NCBI GenBank assembly: GCA_033283325.1
Contig: JAWMQO010000003.1
Location: 496,001 to 560,000, forward strand
Direction of reading: 5' to 3'
DNA: 64,000 nucleotides
Origin: Mangrovimicrobium sp033283325
GTDB lineage: Bacteria; Pseudomonadota; Gammaproteobacteria; Pseudomonadales; Halieaceae
Each line of letters begins with the position of its first letter. The first letter of the stretch is position 1. This document shows, one piece after another, positions 39,864-47,695 of the stretch. Made by a program: the position numbers and the translations under genes. The notes beneath the pieces are model-generated. The model did no database searches, was not told the origin of the DNA, and worked only from the letters and a program-made list of their open reading frames with translations.

Positions 39864-40252
39864 AAGTGATTCCTCAAGATAGTGATAAAAGCAGGGGAAA
39901 AGCCATGGAAATGGAACGCAGGCACGAACGACTGCCGGTCGAATACCGGGTGTACATCGATTCGGAAAATGACAGCGACGAGCGCGATATCGAAATCTGC
40001 AAGGCCCTCGATATCTCGAAAAGCGGTATCCGCCTGCAGCTCAAGCGCGAGCTGGCGGTAAACGCCTTCATTCACCTGGCGGTTGAGGCACGTGGTGAAC
40101 CGCCCCTGATACTGGTGGCGGTGGTGCGCTGGTGCCAGCCACTGGAGGTGGAAGACGCGGCCGGCAACTGGCTGGCCGGCCTCGAACTCCAGGCCTCCGC
40201 GGACTCGGACTACGAGAGCTGGTGTACGCTGCTGGAGGAGCTGGCGCTTTGA
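39860..40252 (+). CDS. PilZ domain c-di-GMP-binding protein
   Basis: 130 aa. The N-terminal binding arm MERRHERLPVEYRVYI supplies the R-x3-R motif (about residues 20-24) and ALDISKSGIRLQL supplies the D/N-x-S-x-x-G motif (about 51-56). Both are needed to bind cyclic di-GMP. The start overlaps the DUF1631 stop; a start at an internal ATG (39905) would give MEMERRHERLP and is also possible. It is convergent with pilU (one base between the stops). Confidence 0.85.
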   Translation: MKVIPQDSDKSRGKAMEMERRHERLPVEYRVYIDSENDSDERDIEICKALDISKSGIRLQLKRELAVNAFIHLAVEARGEPPLILVAVVRWCQPLEVEDAAGNWLAGLELQASADSDYESWCTLLEELAL

Positions 40253-40253
40253 C

Positions 40254-41468
40254 TCAGTGTAACTGGTCTTCCTCCGCTTCCTCCTCGACCAGTTCCAGGG
40301 TCAGCCCGGAGCCGGAAGCGTAGCTCGGTGCGGGCCGCTCCGCGGCATCGCCATCCTGTTTTCCGTCCGCCGAGGACTGCGGTGCCGCAGTGGCTGACGC
40401 CTCCTCGCTTCCCTCCCGGGCGAACTTGATCTTCAGGCGAACATTATTAGGGGAGTCCGCGTTGCGCACCGCCTCTTCCTCGCTGATCAGCCCTTCCATA
40501 TACAACTCGAAGAGCGCGGTATCGTAGGTTTTCATACCGGCGTCTTCAGATTTCCGCATCACTTCCTTGATACCGTCGATCTGGCCACGCTGGATGAGAT
40601 CGGCCACCAGCGGCGTACCGAGCAGAACTTCGATAGCGGCACAGCGCTTGCCGTCGACGGTGGGAATCAGCCGCTGCGAGACGAAGGCCTGCAGGTTGAG
40701 GGAGAGGTCCATCAGCAACTGGTGGCGCCGCTCCTCGGGGAAAAAGTTGATGATCCGGTCCAGCGCCTGGTTGGCATTGTTGGCGTGCAGGGTCGAGATA
40801 CACAGGTGGCCGGTTTCGGCGAAAGCGATGGCGTGCTCCATGGTCTCGCGGTCGCGGATCTCGCCGATGAGAATCACGTCCGGCGCCTGGCGCAGGGTGT
40901 TTTTCAGCGCATTGTGCCAGTTGCGGGTATCCACCCCCACCTCGCGCTGGTTGATGATGCTTTTCTTGTGATTGTGGACGTACTCCACCGGGTCCTCGAT
41001 GGTGACGATATGCCCGTAGCTGTTGGAGTTGCGGTAGTCGATCAGCGCCGCCAGCGAGGTGGACTTGCCCGAGCCGGTGGCGCCGACGAAGAGCACCAGC
41101 CCCCGCTTGCGCATGATGACTTCCGGCAGGATCGGCGGCAGGCGCAGCGCCTCCCAGTTCGGAATTTCCGCCACGATATTGCGGCAGACCATGGCCACTT
41201 CGTTGCGCTGCAGGAAAATATTCACCCGGAAGCGACCATAGCCGGGAATCGACATGGCCAGGTTCATCTCCAGTTCCTGCTCGAATTCAGCCTGCTGGGT
41301 GGGGTCCATCACCTCGTAGGCGATCTTGCGAATCTCGCCCGGTTTCAGTATCTCCCGCGCGATGGGCTGCAGCTTGCCCTCGAACTTGGCACAGGGCGGT
41401 GCGCCAGTGCTCAGGTACAAGTCAGAGCCGTTCTTGCTCGCCAGTATTTTCAGCCATTCCGTGATCAT
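40254..41468 (-). CDS. pilU: Twitching motility ATPase PilU
   Basis: 404 aa. PilT/PilU-family retraction ATPase: Walker A LFVGATGSGKST (about 125-136), Asp box IEDPVEYVH, Walker B APDVILIGEIRD, His box TGHLCISTLHANNA. The wording PNWEALRLPPILPEVIMRKRG and a long C-terminal tail (about 345-404, acidic at the end) favour PilU over PilT. PilU helps PilT retract type IV pili. No pilT gene is adjacent, although the two are often paired in relatives. Confidence 0.9.
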   Translation of the reverse strand: MITEWLKILASKNGSDLYLSTGAPPCAKFEGKLQPIAREILKPGEIRKIAYEVMDPTQQAEFEQELEMNLAMSIPGYGRFRVNIFLQRNEVAMVCRNIVAEIPNWEALRLPPILPEVIMRKRGLVLFVGATGSGKSTSLAALIDYRNSNSYGHIVTIEDPVEYVHNHKKSIINQREVGVDTRNWHNALKNTLRQAPDVILIGEIRDRETMEHAIAFAETGHLCISTLHANNANQALDRIINFFPEERRHQLLMDLSLNLQAFVSQRLIPTVDGKRCAAIEVLLGTPLVADLIQRGQIDGIKEVMRKSEDAGMKTYDTALFELYMEGLISEEEAVRNADSPNNVRLKIKFAREGSEEASATAAPQSSADGKQDGDAAERPAPSYASGSGLTLELVEEEAEEDQLH

Positions 41469-41610
41469 CCCGCTCCCTACCCCTCAAACGAGTTTCCCAG
41501 CCGGTAATGCCATCGACTCTACCAGTTGCCCGCGGGTGCCCCCACTGGAAATGGTGAAAACCTAGAAGCGAGTCACGTAATTGGGATTCGGGAACAGATT
41601 CTTCCGGGTC

Positions 41611-44034
41611 TCAGTGCAGCGAGCGGTCGCGGCGGTGCTCGTGAAACACGAACTCGAAGACCTCGCGGAAATTGCGCGCGAAATGCACGTTGATGCCCTC
41701 GCGCAGGTAGTCCGGGAGGTCATCGAAGTCGCGCCGGTTGGCGTGGGGCAGGATGATCTCCATGATCTTCGAGCGCCGCGCCGCGATCACCTTCTCGCGG
41801 ATGCCGCCTACCGGCAACACCTGTCCGGTCAACGTCAGCTCACCGGTCATCGCCAGGGGCCGCCGAACCCGTTCGTTGCGGGCCAGCGATACCAACGCGG
41901 TAGCCATGGTGATCCCGGCGCTGGGGCCGTCCTTGGGGGTCGCCCCCTCGGGGACGTGCAGATGCACCATGCTCATATCGAAGAAATCCGGGTCGCAGCC
42001 GTAGTCCTTCAAGTGGGCGATCACGTAGCTGTAGGCGATATCCGCCGACTCGCGCATGGTATCTCCCAGCCGCCCGGTGAGCTTGAAGCCGCGATTCAGG
42101 GTGTGCACCCGGGAAGATTCGATCGCCAGGGTGGCGCCGCCCATGGCGGTCCAGGCCAGACCGGTGGCCACGCCGAGGCCGCGCAGGGGTTTCTCCTGGG
42201 CAAAGGGCGGCTTGCCCAGCAGGTCCTCGATATCCTTCTTGCCGACGCGCATTTTTTTCTTGCCCGTATCCAGCAGCTGCACGATGACCTTGCGCATGAT
42301 ACGGGCCAGCTGTTTCTCCAGGTTGCGGACACCCGCCTCCCGGCAGTAGGACTCGATCACGTACTTGAGCCCCGCGTCGTTGATCTTCAATTGCTCGTCT
42401 CTGAGGCCGTGCCGCTCCAGCAGCTTGGGCCACAGGTGGCGGCGGGCGATGGAGAGCTTTTCCTCGGCAACGTAGCCGGCCAGGCGGATCGTCTCCATGC
42501 GGTCGAGCAACGGCCCCGGAATGGTGTCGAGCTGGTTGGCGGTGCAGACGAACAGGACCTTGGAAAGGTCCACCCGCAGGTCGAGGTAGTGATCGAGGAA
42601 TTCCCCGTTCTGCTCCGGGTCCAGCACTTCCAGCAGGGCCGAGGCCGGGTCGCCCTGGTAGGAGGCGCCGATCTTGTCGATCTCGTCGAGCATGATGACC
42701 GGGTTCTCCACTTCGACTTCCTTCAGGGCCTGCACGAACTTGCCTGGCATGGCGCCGATGTAGGTGCGCCGGTGGCCCTTGATTTCCGCCTCGTCGCGCA
42801 TGCCGCCGAGGCTGAAGCGGTAGAACTTGCGACCCAGGGCGTGGGCGATGGAGCGGCCGACGCTGGTCTTGCCCACCCCCGGCGGACCCACCAGCAACAA
42901 AATCGAGCCGGAGATCTCGCCCTTGAAGGCGCCCACAGCGAGGAACTCGAGGATGCGCTTTTTCACGTCATCCAGACCCTCGTGATCGTCGTCCAGCACT
43001 GTGCGGGCATGGGCCAGCTCCAGTTTGTCCTCCGAGTGAACGCCCCAGGGCACGGAAGTCGCCCAGTCGAGGTAGTTGCGGGTGACACCGTACTCGGGTG
43101 AACCGGTCTCCAGCACCGAGAGCTTGTGCAGCTCTTCCTTGATCCGCTTCGCCACCGCCGGCGGCATGCTGAGTTTGGCGATGCGCTCCTCGAACATCTC
43201 GACATCGCTGGTGCGGTCGTCCTTCGAGATGCCCAGTTCTTTCTGGATCACCTTCATCTGCTCACGCAGGAAGAACTCGCGCTGGCTGTCGCTCACCTGT
43301 TCGTTGACCTGGCTGGTAATCCGCCCCTGCAGTTCCGCCACCTCGCGCTCGCGGCGCAGCAGCGTCATGACCTTTTCCATCCGCGGCACCAGCGGCAGAG
43401 TCTCGAGGATCTCCTGCAACTGCTCGCCATTGGCGGTGGTCAGGGCGGCGGCGAAGTCCGCCAGCACGCTGGGCTGGCCGGGATTGAAATTGGCCAGGTA
43501 CTGCTTGAGCTCCTCGCTGTAGAGGGGGTTCAGGGGCAGCAGTTCCTTGATTTCCTTGATCAGCGCCATGGCGTAGGCGCGCACCTCGTCGGAGGCCTTG
43601 TCACCCTGGCTGCGGGGGTATTCCACCTGCACCAGGTAGGGCGGCTCCTCGCTGAGCCAGCGCACGATACGGAAGCGGCGGATACCCTGGGCCAGGAACT
43701 GCCCTTCGTGCTCCACCGGCACCTGCGGCCGGTAGAGGCGCACCACCGTGCCCATGTCGGGGAAGCGGCGGCGGGTAATATCCTGGGATTCGCCCTGTGG
43801 CACGTAGGACAGGCCGAGCAGCCCGTTACCGGTCTCGGCCACCCGCTTCAGGGTCTGGGCCCACACCCGCGGTTCGACACCCAGGGGCTGGACCTGGCCA
43901 GGGAAGAAGGGGCGGTTGGGTACCGGCAGGAGGTACAGGGTATTGGGCAGCACATCCTCCGCCACGGCGGGCGTACCAGCCCCTTCCCCGTGGGAGAGAA
44001 CTTCCGGTTCTACCGCGTCATCTTGCTGAGCCAT
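41611..44034 (-). CDS. lon: ATP-dependent protease Lon
   Basis: 807 aa; AAGGG is a few bases upstream of the ATG. N-terminal LON substrate domain (TLYLLPVPNRPFFPGQVQP, about 32-50), AAA+ domain with LLVGPPGVGKTSVG (about 379-392) and VIMLDEIDKIG, then the serine-lysine protease domain with PKDGPSAGITMA (catalytic Ser about 702) and Lys about 45 residues later (GGIREKVIAARR). Lon degrades misfolded and regulatory proteins. PVPNRPFFPG and the length suggest the second-type Lon found beside classic Lon in some gammaproteobacteria, but this cannot be settled here. A sigma-32 promoter lies upstream. Confidence 0.95.
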   Translation of the reverse strand: MAQQDDAVEPEVLSHGEGAGTPAVAEDVLPNTLYLLPVPNRPFFPGQVQPLGVEPRVWAQTLKRVAETGNGLLGLSYVPQGESQDITRRRFPDMGTVVRLYRPQVPVEHEGQFLAQGIRRFRIVRWLSEEPPYLVQVEYPRSQGDKASDEVRAYAMALIKEIKELLPLNPLYSEELKQYLANFNPGQPSVLADFAAALTTANGEQLQEILETLPLVPRMEKVMTLLRREREVAELQGRITSQVNEQVSDSQREFFLREQMKVIQKELGISKDDRTSDVEMFEERIAKLSMPPAVAKRIKEELHKLSVLETGSPEYGVTRNYLDWATSVPWGVHSEDKLELAHARTVLDDDHEGLDDVKKRILEFLAVGAFKGEISGSILLLVGPPGVGKTSVGRSIAHALGRKFYRFSLGGMRDEAEIKGHRRTYIGAMPGKFVQALKEVEVENPVIMLDEIDKIGASYQGDPASALLEVLDPEQNGEFLDHYLDLRVDLSKVLFVCTANQLDTIPGPLLDRMETIRLAGYVAEEKLSIARRHLWPKLLERHGLRDEQLKINDAGLKYVIESYCREAGVRNLEKQLARIMRKVIVQLLDTGKKKMRVGKKDIEDLLGKPPFAQEKPLRGLGVATGLAWTAMGGATLAIESSRVHTLNRGFKLTGRLGDTMRESADIAYSYVIAHLKDYGCDPDFFDMSMVHLHVPEGATPKDGPSAGITMATALVSLARNERVRRPLAMTGELTLTGQVLPVGGIREKVIAARRSKIMEIILPHANRRDFDDLPDYLREGINVHFARNFREVFEFVFHEHRRDRSLH

Positions 44035-44065
44035 GCTTTACCCTTTTGCTTTATTCACTATCGCT

Positions 44066-44093
44066 ATATGCGGTCCCAACTGCGTATTTCAAG
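44066..44093 (-). promoter_or_regulatory. Heat-shock (sigma-32) promoter of lon
   Basis: On the minus strand: CTTGAAA (44087-44093), 13-bp spacer, CCGCATAT (44066-44073). This matches the sigma-32 consensus CTTGAAA - N13-15 - CCCCATNT at all of the -35 and seven of eight -10 positions, and lies about 30 bp upstream of the lon start codon. Heat-shock control of lon is known in E. coli. Confidence 0.75.
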
Positions 44094-44235
44094 CGTAATG
44101 ATGCCACGATAGATGTGCCGGCCCGGACAGCGCGGTATACTGCCCGGCCCGCGCCAGGGCCGCTCGAGAGGCAGCGCTACTGCCCCGGAAACGCTCCTGG
44201 CCACCTCACACTGTAGACCAATCGAGGACCGTAAC

Positions 44236-45513
44236 GTGCACATCGACCAGATGTCGGAGCAGCAACTGCAGGCAGAACTGCAGGCCCTGGAGACCCAATA
44301 CGCCGAGCTGGGCAAACGCGAGCTCAAGCTGAACCTCACCCGCGGCAAGCCGGGCACCGAACAGGTGACCCTCTCCGACGCCCTGGACGGCATTCTCGAC
44401 GGCAACTACCTGGCCGAAGACGGCACCGACGCCCGCAACTACGGCGGCCTCGACGGCCTGCCGGAAGCCAAGCAACTGTTCTGCGGCACCCTCGGTGTAC
44501 CCGCGTCGGAAATCCTCATCGGCGGCAACTCCAGCCTGACCCTGATGTACACCGTCATCGACTTCGCCCTTTCTACAGGCCTGCGCGGCCCGGAGTCCGC
44601 CTGGGGCAACAATGACGAGGTGAAATTCCTCTGCCCGGTGCCCGGTTACGACCGCCACTTCGCCATCTGCGAGCACCTCGGCATTGAGATGATCACCGTG
44701 CCCATGCTCTCCACCGGCCCGGATATGGACATCGTCGAGGAACTGGTCGCCGCCGATCCCGCCATCAAGGGCATCTGGTGCGTACCGCGCTTCTCCAACC
44801 CCACGGGCTGCGTCTACAGCCGCGAAACCGTCGAGCGCCTGGCGAAACTCGGCAAGATCGCCGGCGACAACTTCCTGGTGATGTACGACAACGCCTACGC
44901 GGTGCACACCATTTACCCCGATGCGGAAGAACTCGCCGACATCCGTGAGTTCTGCGTCCAGCACGGCACCCTGGACTCGGTCTTCCAGTTCGGCTCCACC
45001 TCGAAGATCACCTTCGCCGGCGCCGGCGTCTCCTACCTCGCCAGCAGCCCGGACAACCTGGCATCCTTCCAGCAGCATCTCGGTTTCCAGACCATCGGCC
45101 CGGACAAGGTGAACCAGCTGCGCCATGTGCGCTTCTTCAAGGATGCCGCTGGGCTTGCCGCTCACATGGAGAAGCACGCAGAGCTGCTGCGTCCGCGCTT
45201 TGAGGCGGTGCTGGAGACGCTGGAATCCGAGCTGGCGGGGACTGGCATGGGTGAGTGGCTGTCGCCGCGCGGCGGCTACTTCATCTCCTTCGACTCAAGG
45301 CCCGGGCTGGCGATGGAGATCGTCGGCCTGGCGAAGTCGATCGGCGTGGCTCTGACGCCTGCTGGTGCGACTTTCCCTTACGGTGACGATCCGCGGGACA
45401 GCAATATCCGCCTGGCGCCGAGTTTTCCCTCGCTGGGGGATGTGAAGGCTACTGCTGAGGCGTTTGTGGTTTGCGTGAAGTTGGCGAGTGTTCGGCAGAA
45501 GCTGAACGGGTGA
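44236..45513 (+). CDS. Aspartate aminotransferase, subgroup Ic-type (PLP-dependent)
   Basis: 425 aa from the GTG at 44236, with GAGGA seven bases upstream. It belongs to the aminotransferase type seen in PF12897: LNLTRGKPGTEQVTLSDAL near the N-terminus, ARNYGGLDGLPEAK, the Asn of SNPTGCVYSRET, the Asp-Asn-Ala-Tyr of VMYDNAYAVH and the PLP lysine in FGSTSKITFAGAGVSYL (about 257). The enzyme exchanges amino groups between aspartate and 2-oxoglutarate. It stands alone, divergent from lon, with a 934-bp repeat-rich gap behind it. Confidence 0.88.
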   Translation: MHIDQMSEQQLQAELQALETQYAELGKRELKLNLTRGKPGTEQVTLSDALDGILDGNYLAEDGTDARNYGGLDGLPEAKQLFCGTLGVPASEILIGGNSSLTLMYTVIDFALSTGLRGPESAWGNNDEVKFLCPVPGYDRHFAICEHLGIEMITVPMLSTGPDMDIVEELVAADPAIKGIWCVPRFSNPTGCVYSRETVERLAKLGKIAGDNFLVMYDNAYAVHTIYPDAEELADIREFCVQHGTLDSVFQFGSTSKITFAGAGVSYLASSPDNLASFQQHLGFQTIGPDKVNQLRHVRFFKDAAGLAAHMEKHAELLRPRFEAVLETLESELAGTGMGEWLSPRGGYFISFDSRPGLAMEIVGLAKSIGVALTPAGATFPYGDDPRDSNIRLAPSFPSLGDVKATAEAFVVCVKLASVRQKLNG

Positions 45514-45588
45514 ATCGCTAATTTGAGTCCGTTGGATTTGGACGGACTCTAGCGCAATCTCGCGAGCCGTGTCCGGGGCGCTGGTCAC

Positions 45589-45773
45589 GGCATACGGGGC
45601 AGGCCGCCCCATCAAACGATCACTGCGGAGCAATCCAGTGAGGCTGCTGCGCAACTCGACCATTTTCGCTGCGCGAAAATCGGGACTCGAACAGTGCTCG
45701 CAGAAAGCCCCTCACTGGATTGCTCCGCAAAGCGTGATCTGAATGTTTGATGGGGCGGCCTGCCCCGTATGCC
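45589..45773 (-). repeat. Fold-back element B1
   Basis: Outer arms 45589-45617 and 45745-45773 are perfect 29-bp inverted repeats. Inside are GATCAC/GTGATC (45618-45623 with 45734-45739), a perfect 20-bp pair (45624-45643 with 45710-45729) and a central hairpin ATTTTCGC-TGC-GCGAAAAT (45662-45680). The core is shared, in reverse orientation, with element B2 at 45955-46143; the outer arms are not. Total 185 bp. Between the aminotransferase stop and 45589, and between the two elements, I see no gene; a partial echo of the core edge (ATCAGGCCGTGCCTTTGC) is at 45818-45835. Confidence 0.85.
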
Positions 45774-45954
45774 TCGGCCGTAGTGATCCGAAGCGGGAGT
45801 GCATTCTTTCCTGGAAAATCAGGCCGTGCCTTTGCCCAATCGACTGTTGCAATTTGAGCTCCTCATAGCACAAAAACGCGCCGGGCTCACACGAAGTCTC
45901 GATAAGCACTGCCAATTCTGCAGCGGAAATTGTTGAAGCGTTTCAAGTCTCTGA

Positions 45955-46143
45955 GCGGCACTCCGGCCGCAGCGTCCGTGGAGACAATCAGGCCACGCTT
46001 TGCGGAGTAAATCCGCGAGGGGCTTTCTGCGAGCACTGTCTGAGTCCCAAGAATCGCGCAGCGATTCTGGTCGAGTTGCGCAGCAGCCTCGCGGATTTAC
46101 GGAGCTGTGGCCGTCTCCACGGGCGCTGCGGCCGGAGTGCCGC
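45955..46143 (+). repeat. Fold-back element B2
   Basis: Outer arms 45955-45985 and 46113-46143 are 31-bp inverted repeats with one G-T pair. Inside are GGCCAC/GTGGCC (45991-45996 with 46107-46112), GTAAATCCGCGAGG/CCTCGCGGATTTAC (46007-46020 with 46087-46100) and the hairpin AGAATCGC-GCA-GCGATTCT (46050-46068). Conserved core segments with B1: GGGGCTTTCTGCGAGCACT and GGTCGAGTTGCGCAGCAGC. All three inner stems differ in sequence from B1 but still pair. Between B2 and the next gene (46144-46447) there is only a remnant, ACAATCAGGCCGTG at 46255-46268. Confidence 0.85.
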
Positions 46144-46447
46144 CCCGAATCGAAGTTCAAAGACTGACCGGGAGTCCATCCAAACTCAGCGCCCGCAATT
46201 GCTCAGGCCTTGCAGCTCACCTCGAGGCGCTCCGCGGCTGACGGCCGGGGCGACACAATCAGGCCGTGTGTGTGGAGCTCGCCAGCGTGAAATCTAAACT
46301 TATTACCCACTAGCAATTGCACCGCGCCGCCGGACCCGGTTACCCTTTTTTCCGGGACAGCGGATTACTAGCTGAATCAAGCAGTTGGGGATAATGATTC
46401 AGCAGCCGCAGCACACAATTATCAGTGGGGATGACAGGGGAACCTAC

Positions 46448-47113
46448 ATGAAGGGATTTCATAAGACCACAGCCGGCTTCGCCGCAGCGGCAGCACTGGC
46501 ATTTTTCGCCTCCGGGGTTTCGGCCGCGCCCTTCTCCGTCAGCGCGCCGGCCACGGCTAACGTGGACACGTCGCCGGGCTCGGAGACTGTGGTCAACTTC
46601 AACGTGGCCGATACCGGCGAAATCGCCAGCCTCAGCATCAACCTCGCCTTCGACGACACCCTCGACGGCGGCGATGTCTACTGGGACAACATGCGAGTCG
46701 TGCTCTCCCACGCAGGTATCGACGTCGTGCTCATGGACCTGATGACGGACTCCGCCGGCCCTGGCAGCACCCTCTCGGCCACCTTTCAGGACGGCGGGGC
46801 GGACCTCGACGCAGCTCTGGTGCCCGACGGCGACACCACCGGCACCTTCGATCCCGTCGACCCGCTCGCGGCGTTCACTGGCGTCGAACTCTCGGGCACT
46901 TGGACGATCACGATGAGTGACGATACGGAACCGGGCGACAACACGGACCTGAGCCTGTTCGAACTGGTCGGCAGGACGCTGGACGCCCCCGCAGCAGCAC
47001 CTGTGCCACCGGCGGAACCGCCGGAGCCGGTACCCACGCTGCCATTGCCCGCCCTGGTGTTGACGGCACTGGGCCTGCTGGCCTCGGCCCGGTTCGGACT
47101 GCGCCGCCGCTGA
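46448..47113 (+). CDS. Exported P-domain-like protein with C-terminal sorting signal
   Basis: 221 aa from the ATG at 46448, with AGGGGA upstream. Signal peptide at residues 1-26 (FAAAAALAFFASGVSAAP). The mature part is an acidic beta-sandwich with an ending like the proprotein-convertase P domain: LSGTWTITMSDDTEPGDNTDLSLFELVG (about 156-183). A Pro/Glu linker is followed by PTLPLPALVLTALGLLAS and a basic RFGLRRR tail, the tripartite form (short motif, membrane helix, Arg cluster) of IPTL/PEP-CTERM proteins processed by exosortase-like or rhombosortase-like enzymes. No such enzyme is in the window. Probably surface or secreted; role unknown. Confidence 0.7.
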   Translation: MKGFHKTTAGFAAAAALAFFASGVSAAPFSVSAPATANVDTSPGSETVVNFNVADTGEIASLSINLAFDDTLDGGDVYWDNMRVVLSHAGIDVVLMDLMTDSAGPGSTLSATFQDGGADLDAALVPDGDTTGTFDPVDPLAAFTGVELSGTWTITMSDDTEPGDNTDLSLFELVGRTLDAPAAAPVPPAEPPEPVPTLPLPALVLTALGLLASARFGLRRR

Positions 47114-47141
47114 AGCTGCCGCGTTGCCGCGGCCGGGGTGA

Positions 47142-47489
47142 CTACTCCTCGGAACCCGACTGCGGCGGCCCAGCAGAAAAAGGAAAGCTGGCAATATTAC
47201 TGCCAGAGGAAGAAGGCTTGGAATCCGTCACCTTCGGTGAGCCCTCTTTCTCCACCTCATCAATCCGAATAATCGACTGCAGCGGAATATAGGACCGGGC
47301 CACACCATTGAACTCGTTCTTCAGCTTTTCCTCACTCGGGTCCACCAGAATCTGCGAACGCTCACCGAAGACGAACTCCTCGACCTCGATAAAGCCCCAC
47401 ATATCACTCTGGTAAATCTGGCGCGCGAACACCTCGAACACCTGACCACCGTTCTGGAAAATCACCTTGTAGACGGGCTGAGCTGGCAT
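47142..47489 (-). CDS. DUF1820 family protein
   Basis: 115 aa; GAGGAG precedes the ATG. The sequence YKVIFQNGGQVFEVFARQIYQSDMWGFIEVEEFVFGERSQILVDPSEEKLKNEFNGV is the DUF1820 core (broken here only by its own length, residues 7-64), followed by SYIPLQSIIRIDEVEKEG and a disordered Ser/Pro tail. The family is found beside miaB in Pseudomonas and relatives, as here (divergent). Function unknown. Confidence 0.88.
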   Translation of the reverse strand: MPAQPVYKVIFQNGGQVFEVFARQIYQSDMWGFIEVEEFVFGERSQILVDPSEEKLKNEFNGVARSYIPLQSIIRIDEVEKEGSPKVTDSKPSSSGSNIASFPFSAGPPQSGSEE

Positions 47490-47639
47490 GGACTCCTCGT
47501 TGCGTTTCCGGACTGAGGCACAGGGCCATCAACTGGATAAAGAACCACCGGATTTCGGGGGGCGGCAATAGTACCACCATCCGTGCGAATTACCAGCCTG
47601 AGAGCCCCGTAACTACTAGGTTTCAGGGCCCCCAATCGG

Positions 47640-47645
47640 TATAAT
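47640..47645 (+). promoter_or_regulatory. Candidate -10 box of miaB
   Basis: TATAAT followed by CGCGCCCC, 51 bp before the miaB start. The -35 region at the right distance is weak (AGGTTTC near 47618-47624). Similar in form to the box before the PyrD-PyrK gene. Confidence 0.45.
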
Positions 47646-47695
47646 CGCGCCCCTTTTCCAGAGAGTACGCCCGCAGGCGAAGAACAGCAAACCCG

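Noticed and set aside
45589..45773. Insertion sequence or MITE with terminal inverted repeats
   Set aside because: No transposase frame and no target-site duplication are seen. The terminal arms differ from those of the sister copy, the opposite of what a MITE family shows.
45712..45915. Minus-strand 67-codon frame between elements B1 and B2
   Set aside because: It runs into the arm of B1, has no ribosome binding site and resembles no family. It may be a decayed fragment but cannot be supported.
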